Assembly (NCBI RefSeq): GCF_049243985.1
Contig: NC_135371.1
Location: 2,691,501-2,755,500 of the forward strand
Direction: 5' to 3'
DNA length: 64,000 nt
DNA from: Paroedura picta
Lineage: Eukaryota; Chordata; Lepidosauria; Squamata; Gekkonidae
Part shown: piece after piece, positions 58,500-64,000 of the stretch
Numbering within the stretch: position 1 is the first letter of the stretch
How the letters are laid out: every line of letters starts with the position of its first letter
Notes under the pieces: model-generated
What the model saw: the letters and a program-made list of their open reading frames with translations, nothing else
Told to the model about the DNA's origin: nothing
Database searches by the model: none
Program-made: the position numbers and the translations under genes

Positions 58500-58790
58500 G
58501 AAGGGAAGATATTACGGCTAAAGCTCACTTACTTTGGACACATTATGCAATCGAACTTGTTAGAAAAAAACCATTAATGCTCGGCATGGTCAGTGGCAAA
58601 AGGAAAAGCGGTCGCCAAAGGATCTGCTGGCTCGACACAATCAAAGCCGATACAGGGATGACCGTGAACCATCTAAAAGAAGCAGTCATTGGCAGAGATG
58701 CTTGGCGAAAACTTTCCTATAGAATCAGCAAGGGTTGGACACGACTGAACAGATAACATCATCATCATCATCATCACACACACATAAAAA
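58500..58790 (+). mobile_element. BovB/RTE LINE 3' end
   Basis: Plus-strand frame HYAIELVRKKPLMLGMVSGK, then RKSGRQRICWLDTIKADTGM and GRDAWRKLSYRISKGWTRLN, the typical last residues of RTE/BovB ORF2, followed by an (ATC)n tail at 58757-58776. Confidence 0.85.
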
Positions 58791-59037
58791 ACCTGTGGGA
58801 GATATTCTAGACACTCCAAAATATGGACACTCTCAGACGCTGCAAACCGCCCCCGCCCCCCCATCAGCAGAGCTGATACGTTAACTGGAGGGATAAGAAA
58901 TTATGGATGAGGCTGCCGGAAGAGACTGTTACATCTTGCACTTGGAGGATTCACACAAATGTCTGGCAGGGAGACTTCAGGATAAGGCCATACTGATCAC
59001 TGCCTGAATGAGACATACCTGGAGAACAGCCACTCAC

Positions 59038-59522
59038 CTGCTCTGCCTGCCGCTTGTCCTCCGCCTGGCTCAGGAGGAAGCCTTCGGCCAGGGCCACCGC
59101 CTGGGAGCTGCTCTCTGGCCCACATCCTCTGACCCAGCTCTCCATCTCCCGGGGCAGGAGGGCCAGGAACTGCTCCAGGATCACCAGGTCCAGGATCTGC
59201 TGCTTGGTGTGCCTCTCCGGCTCCAGCCAGCGGTTGCAAAGTCCGTGGATCTGGCTGCAAACCTCTTGGGGCGCACGAGCCCCACGGTAGCGGTACTGCA
59301 GGAAGCCATCTGAAATCTCCCTGACCTGATAACCAATCTCTGGTGTAGAACTTCCCCAGAATTCAGCCCCCCTCCCAGCTTGGGTGGGAGGGGGGCCTGG
59401 GCTTGCTGTCTTGCCACTTCTGGGTCTTTCTGGATTCTGCTCTTCCATCTTCTTCCTCTCTTCCTGGGTTGCCTCTGACTGTGAAAAGATGCCTTCACTC
59501 ACTTGGCTCTGAAGAAAGTCTT
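59038..59522 (-). CDS. A2: orphan SCAN exon with open frame
   Basis: 485 bp, acceptor CCCCAACAAAAAG, donor GTGAGTG (CTCAC at plus 59033-59037). First in-frame ATG at 59448 ([13 protein letters not shown]). SCAN core intact: [58 protein letters not shown]. No linker, KRAB or finger exon of its own lies between it and the A1 SCAN exon. It has its own promoter-like region (59930-60730), so it may be an alternative first coding exon of A1 or the last trace of a deleted gene. Confidence 0.75.
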
Positions 59523-59929
59523 CTTTTTGTTGGGGAGAGAGAGAGACAAAATCATATCGCAAGAGAACACAAAGGTGGATCTTTGCGGTTTTGTAGACCA
59601 GACTTAATCATTTTGCTGTATTACATGCCAACCTATGCTAGGCATCATCCCTGACCTTGCGTGCGAGGGCAGGAGAAGGGGGCCGGCCGGCAGTGTGGCT
59701 TCATCCGCCTGTGCCAGCCCTCTCTGGCCCTCACCTCACGGTCTAACTGGGGGCCCTTGGGGGCGTTTCCAGGGGTCCCGGTGCCTCTGCGAGACCTTCT
59801 GCCCGTCGAGAAGAGGGTTCCTTAAATGTTCCCGCTCCTCTGCCAGGAGGGCCTCCTTGGGGAGCCACCACAGACCCCTCCCTTCCTCCTCGCACCCCTC
59901 AGAAGGAGGCCTGCTTGTTGTTAGGCTGG

Positions 59930-60730
59930 GCTGGGGAGGGTTCAAAGGACCCGCAGCTACATCCTTGTCCCGAAAGACCCCAACGGGCACCCCCCGCCCG
60001 CCCCCCGCCGGCGCCAACCGAGCTCCCGTTACAGAGAGGCGGTTGCCAACCTCCAGGTGGGGCCTGGATCGCAACCGACCTCCAGCTGCCCTGGAGAAAA
60101 TGGCTGCCAGGCAGGGAGGGAGGGAGGGAGGGAGGCCCCCCCCACCAAGCCGCCGTCTGGCCCTCCATCTTGGCGCAGAGACCTCCAGGGCGGCCGCTGC
60201 TCCGGCCCGGCTCCTCGGCGCTCCAGACTGGCCCGGCCTCCCCGCCCCCCCCCATACCAGCCTGGAGCCCCCGGGCGGCGCTGGGCGGGGCCACAGCCGA
60301 GCCCCTCCCCCTCTCCCCGCCCCCAAGACCGAGCGGGCGGGGCGGGCGGGGCTGCGCGCGCACATCTCCCGGCTTCTGACCTGGCCTCGGCTGCCCAGCA
60401 GGGGGCGCCCCGTCCCGACGCCGGCCAAGAAAGGAAGCCGCGCAGCTCCCGCCTCCGCCTGGAAAGTAGGGCCTTCCGCCGCCCGGGAGTTGGGAACCCG
60501 CCGGCATCCCTCCCTCCCTCCCTCCCTCCCTCCCTGCCAGGGTCCCCCAGACGAGACCGCCTCGCCTCCGAGGAAGCCTCCTGGGTGGGGCTGCAGGGCG
60601 ACCCCGCCCCCTTCTCCCCCCACACCCAGCGAAGACCCCCCCCCGGAAAAGGGCCTCCCCCCTTCTCCCCTCCCCCCAAGGGCTCCTGGGATTTAACCCT
60701 TCCGGGGCTGCAGAGCGAGGAGACCCGCCT
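59930..60730 (-). promoter_or_regulatory. CpG-island promoter upstream of A2
   Basis: Very GC- and CpG-rich, with GGGA repeats at 60113-60134 and CCCT repeats at 60508-60534, and the conserved element at 60678-60713. Long open frames on both strands are compositional. Confidence 0.65.
60678..60713 (-). promoter_or_regulatory. Conserved promoter element, A2 copy
   Basis: AAGGGCTCCTGGGATTTAAC then CCTTCCGGGGCTGCAG. The most diverged copy; the CTCTCTAGC start is not visible. Confidence 0.5.
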
Positions 60731-60744
60731 CCCGCCCGCCCTTC

Positions 60745-60850
60745 ATAGAAACAGAGTGGGATGGGACCTCCTGGGTCATCTAGTCCAACCCCCTGCACTC
60801 TGCAGGGCACCCACCGCCCTCTCGCTCAGCCACTGCAACCTGCCGCCCCC
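60745..60850 (-). mobile_element. CR1 3' end fragment
   Basis: CATAGAAACAGAGTGGGATG and CATCTAGTCCAACCCCCTGC, minus orientation, next to the A2 promoter. Confidence 0.75.
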
Positions 60851-61690
60851 TTCCTCCGCTCAGGCGGCTTCCCGCTCGGAAGGGCAGGCGACCCCCGTGG
60901 AAACCCGCCCCGCGGGGAGGCTGGGGGAGAACTGGAGGGCATGGAGCCCCCTCCTCCTGGTCATGGAATCATGTGGGGAGGGGGGAGCACCATCAAGGCA
61001 CAGGGTGGGGGTGCTAACCTCCAGGAGGGGCCTGGGGACTTCCCCCTCCAGGCGACAGAGAAGCGTCCCCCGGCAGGAAAGGGCTGCTTTGGACGGTGGG
61101 CTGAGCCCCTTCCCAAACCCCTCCCTCTGCAGCCCCCTCCCCCAGGCTCCAGGTTTCTCCCCACCAGGAGTTGGCAGCCCTAAAGTGACACCCGCCTTGG
61201 CGTGACCCCATCAGTTCAGAGGCTCAGAGGGGGCTGCCTTGGAGGCAGATAAGGCCCAGGGCAGCTCTGCTCCTGGTCTCCAGAGGAAGAGGTCCTTGTC
61301 TCCCTAGTCTGAGCGGACGGACATCAGAAGACGCAGCTCCCCTGAATCCCCCCCCCCTTCTTTTGGGTCTCCTCTGGCAGTGACACGAGGCCTTTCCTCT
61401 CTTGGTTGGGAAGAGAGGCTTCCTTGGGCAGGAAGGAGAAACACGCAGTCTAGACTCCCAAGGAAACCCAATGAGAAATGCTCCAAGCGTGGACCAGGTT
61501 TACTATCCGGAACTGGCTGTTTTTTATGTTTCCTGGGTTCCTTGGGAAAGTTAAGTGTCTCTGTCTGGCCCTTTGCAGATGTTAGCAGCTTAGCCCAGCT
61601 GCAGCAAATGTCTGACCCCTTGTTGCCTCCTGTGCAGGGAGGCAGTGGGGTGTCAGTAGGTGCCCCCCCCCCCGACAACAGCAGCAAGTG
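60851..61690. other. Unassigned spacer, partly related to SCAN upstream sequence
   Basis: 61370-61480 (CTGGCAGTGACACGAGGCCT, GAAGAGAGGCTTCCTTGGGC, AGGAAACCCAATGAGAA) resembles the 5' end of SCAN exons and the intron before them (compare 46095-46175). It may be the tip of a further lost SCAN copy. I see no SCAN core. Confidence 0.4.
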
Positions 61691-62335
61691 AATCATAGAA
61701 TCAGAGTTGGAAGGGACCCCCTGCACCATGCAGGACGCCCACAACCCTATCGTTGACAGTGTAACCTGCCACCCCCTTGAGCCTTCACAGAATCAACCTC
61801 TCCGTCTGATAGCTCTCCAGCCTCTGTTTAAAAATCTCCAAAGATGGAGAACCCACCACCTCCCGAGGAAGCCTGTTCCACGGAGAAACCGCTCTGTCAG
61901 GAACTTCTTCCAGAGGTTTAGACGGAATTTCTTTTGCATTAATTTCATCCCATTGGTTCTGGTCCGTCCCTCTGGGGCAAGAGAGAACAATTCTGCTCCA
62001 TCCTCTCCATGGCAGCCTTTTAAATACTTGGAAGATGGTTCTCAGATCCCCTCTCAGCCGTCTCCTCTCTAGGCTAAACAGACCAAGCTCCCCCAACCTT
62101 TCCTCATCTGTCTTGGTCTCCAGACCCCTCACCATCTTTGTTGCCTTCCTCTAAAAACACTCCAATGTGTCTACATCCCTTTTCAACTGTGGTGCCCAAA
62201 ACTAAACACAGGACTCCAAGTGAGGCCAGAGCAGAGCAGAGTAAAACGGAACCATCATCTCCTGTGATCTCGACACGATACTCCGTTTGATACAGCCCAA
62301 AATCCAGTTTGCCCTTTTTTTGCAGGCTTGAGAGA
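61691..62335 (-). mobile_element. CR1 LINE 3' part
   Basis: Minus-strand ORF2 C-terminal sequence in pieces (GLETKTDEERLGELGLFSLE, EEVPDRAVSPWNRLPREVVG) with a CATAGAATCAGAGTTGGAAG 3' end. Relative of 10385-11045 without the nested repeat. Confidence 0.85.
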
Positions 62336-62417
62336 GTCACTCAAAATAGGATAGAAAAGCCCCAAAGCCCATAATTACATGGTTGCAGGGGTCAGCCCTA
62401 ACTGACAGGACCTAGGT

Positions 62418-62553
62418 CAGGGGTAGTCAACCTGTGGTCCTCTAGATGTCCATGGAGTACAATTCCCATGAGCCCCTGCCAGCGAATGCTGGCAGAGGCT
62501 CATGGGAATTGTACTCCATGGACATCTGGAGGACCACAGGTTGACTACCCCTG
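62418..62553. mobile_element. hAT-type palindromic MITE, fourth copy
   Basis: CAGGGGTAGTCAACCTGTGG to CTACCCCTG. Flanks ACCTAGGT and ACCTAGAG match at the first six bases. Both arms carry GGAGTACAATTCCCATGAG, a shared change from GGACTACAATTCC. Confidence 0.85.
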
Positions 62554-62559
62554 ACCTAG

Positions 62560-63985
62560 AGCATGTACCTTTGTGCTTTTGATTATATCAAGCTCAGTTC
62601 ACAGTGCACAGAGACAAAATACTTCTCAGGGGTCAAGCACAAGCAATCCTTTCAAAAGCAGACAATTTCATTTGAAGACGAAAACTTCTGCATGAAAATT
62701 CAGTCATTTAGTTCCACGGGACACCTTCGCTTCACTTCCCAAGGAGAAAAAGAGTGGAAAAGTTTCAGTGCAAGGAAATTCTTTCTCTCCCCTCCCCCCA
62801 AGCCTCCTTCTCTCTCTGCCCCCCCCCCATGTCAGATTTTAAAACACTACATTTCTGGCCCCTTCCCCCCTTTCTCTCTCAGGGGGAAGGCTATCTAACA
62901 TAAACAAAAATTCGGATGGAGGGGGAACTCGGTGAGCTGTGGGGGAGGCAGCTGCAGACCCGGGGCCAATTGCCAAGAGTAGCCATTTCCCACTGAAATA
63001 ACAGTAGCCAAACTCCAGGCAGTTGAGCCAAATTACCACCAAAACCTTTGCAAATGTAGGGCGTAGCAGTTCCATTTCCCTTTGTTCACAGTTAGTTAAA
63101 GCTTGTATCTAAACCTATTTTAAAAACCCTTTAGATTATTCTAACTCACGCTGGAATTTTCTCCTCCAGGCACAGAGACCTTGAGATAACATTCCTTGGC
63201 TGGGCTAGAGCCGAGAGGGGGAGGGGGGGCATTGTTGAGGCCCGTTCAGTCCCTGGATGATACCTCCCGCCTGGCTGGACGACTTTAAAACAATAAAAAC
63301 TTCCAAATTATAGGCAAGTTACTTTGGATTCACTGAGCTTAATCATTTTTAAATGACCATAACTGTGCTTCCAAATCCCCAAATAAAAGGGCTTTAAAGG
63401 GCGTTCTCTTACAGTGGGACATTGTGGACACAGTAGGCCATTTCGCACAGATCACACCATAGGAGCTACAGAGGGAGACCTTTCTGGGGTCTGTACAAAT
63501 TGATCAGGTCAGTTCTTAAGTTTGTTTACCATAAACCACCAGTTTCAACCCCACTTCAAAAGAGCTCACCATCTTTTCTCAGCAGACCTCTTCCCTCCCC
63601 AGGGCACGGCATTTGGGGGAGGGGTGTTTCCCTGGGCCCTGTTTTCTTATCTGCGGCATACGGCCGCCTTCTACGAGTGGGACCCTCATTTTAGACCATA
63701 CACTCACCCAAAAACAGAACTCCCACTCACAGACGAGTCAAGGACCTACATAAACAGAGAGCAGATTTGCAAACTCATTCGCTTTTCCACTCCCACCCAT
63801 CGACAGCGCTGTCTCGAGAGTCCTTAACAGGGAAGGTGACGCGACTCTGCCCACCCCGACACCCTCGGGAGGACTTAATGCAGCCCCCTTCTAGCGGTGG
63901 CACTTGCCAGCCTTGCCTCCCCCCCTCCTCGAAAGGACTCTCCTGGGGGGAAGAGATTGCCGTTTCACTCCTTGAAAGGTTTTTC
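62560..63985. other. Unassigned right-hand spacer
   Basis: No recognised exon or repeat. Several T/C-rich runs (62770-62880). Open frames are short and unlike known families. Confidence 0.4.
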
Positions 63986-64000
63986 ATAGAAGAAGAGTTG
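63986..64000 (-). mobile_element. Start of a tRNA-SINE cut by the window end
   Basis: The last bases, AGAAGAAGAGTTG, equal the beginning of the SINE copies at 46185 and 46321. Confidence 0.45.

Overview
The window is vertebrate nuclear DNA, most likely from a squamate reptile (lizard or snake). The pointers are a tRNA-derived SINE of the Sauria type at 49372-49651, a BovB/RTE LINE reverse-transcriptase fragment present in three copies, many CR1 3' ends, L1 pieces, and small hAT palindromes with 8-bp target duplications. I cannot name the species from the sequence alone.

The window holds a tandem cluster of SCAN-KRAB-C2H2 zinc-finger genes, all on the minus strand. I label them by position from left to right as F, E, D, C, B, A1, plus an orphan SCAN exon, A2. 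Each gene reads from right to left: a GC-rich promoter with a conserved 45-bp element, a SCAN exon carrying the start codon, a 109/115-bp linker exon, a 68/71-bp exon, a 127-bp KRAB-A exon, in some copies a 105-bp linker exon, and one long exon coding all the zinc fingers. Splice sites placed by hand give open frames for E (835 aa, ended by a frameshift), D (911 aa), C (885 aa), B (705 aa) and A1 (733 aa). Exon phases agree in all five. F (614-3997) has a frame-broken SCAN exon and no finger exon of its own in the window.

E, D and C are near-identical segmental duplications with a period of about 12.0 kb. B is a relative with a different insertion history, and F and A1 are older, more diverged members at the flanks. 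Mobile elements have reshaped the genes. In E, D and C a CR1 LINE sits inside the finger array and supplies a new C-terminus and stop. In D and C the fingers beyond it are stranded 1-4 kb away and split again by an L1-like LINE with an 18-bp target duplication. B keeps the uninterrupted array of 14 fingers, and A1 has 13.

Layout: 1-340 intron copy of a further paralogue; 614-4790 gene F and its promoter; 4891-8111 repeat-rich spacer (hAT palindromes, CR1, SINE, an old LTR piece, a finger relic); 8156-15800 gene E; 16450-18866 stranded fingers and L1; 18867-20161 CR1; 20163-27800 gene D; 28454-32157 the same spacer set again; 32159-39780 gene C; 40436-47560 gene B; 47560-51530 spacer with SINE, hAT palindrome and unassigned DNA; 51675-57925 gene A1; 58500-60730 BovB tail, orphan SCAN exon A2 and its CpG-rich promoter; 60745-64000 CR1, hAT palindrome and unassigned DNA.

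Proteins of this class normally act in the nucleus: fingers bind DNA, SCAN dimerises, and KRAB-A usually recruits the KAP1/TRIM28 repressor in mammals (whether it does so in squamates is not visible here). The overall picture is a family in active birth and death, with finger arrays diverging or homogenising while the promoter element and exon phases stay fixed.
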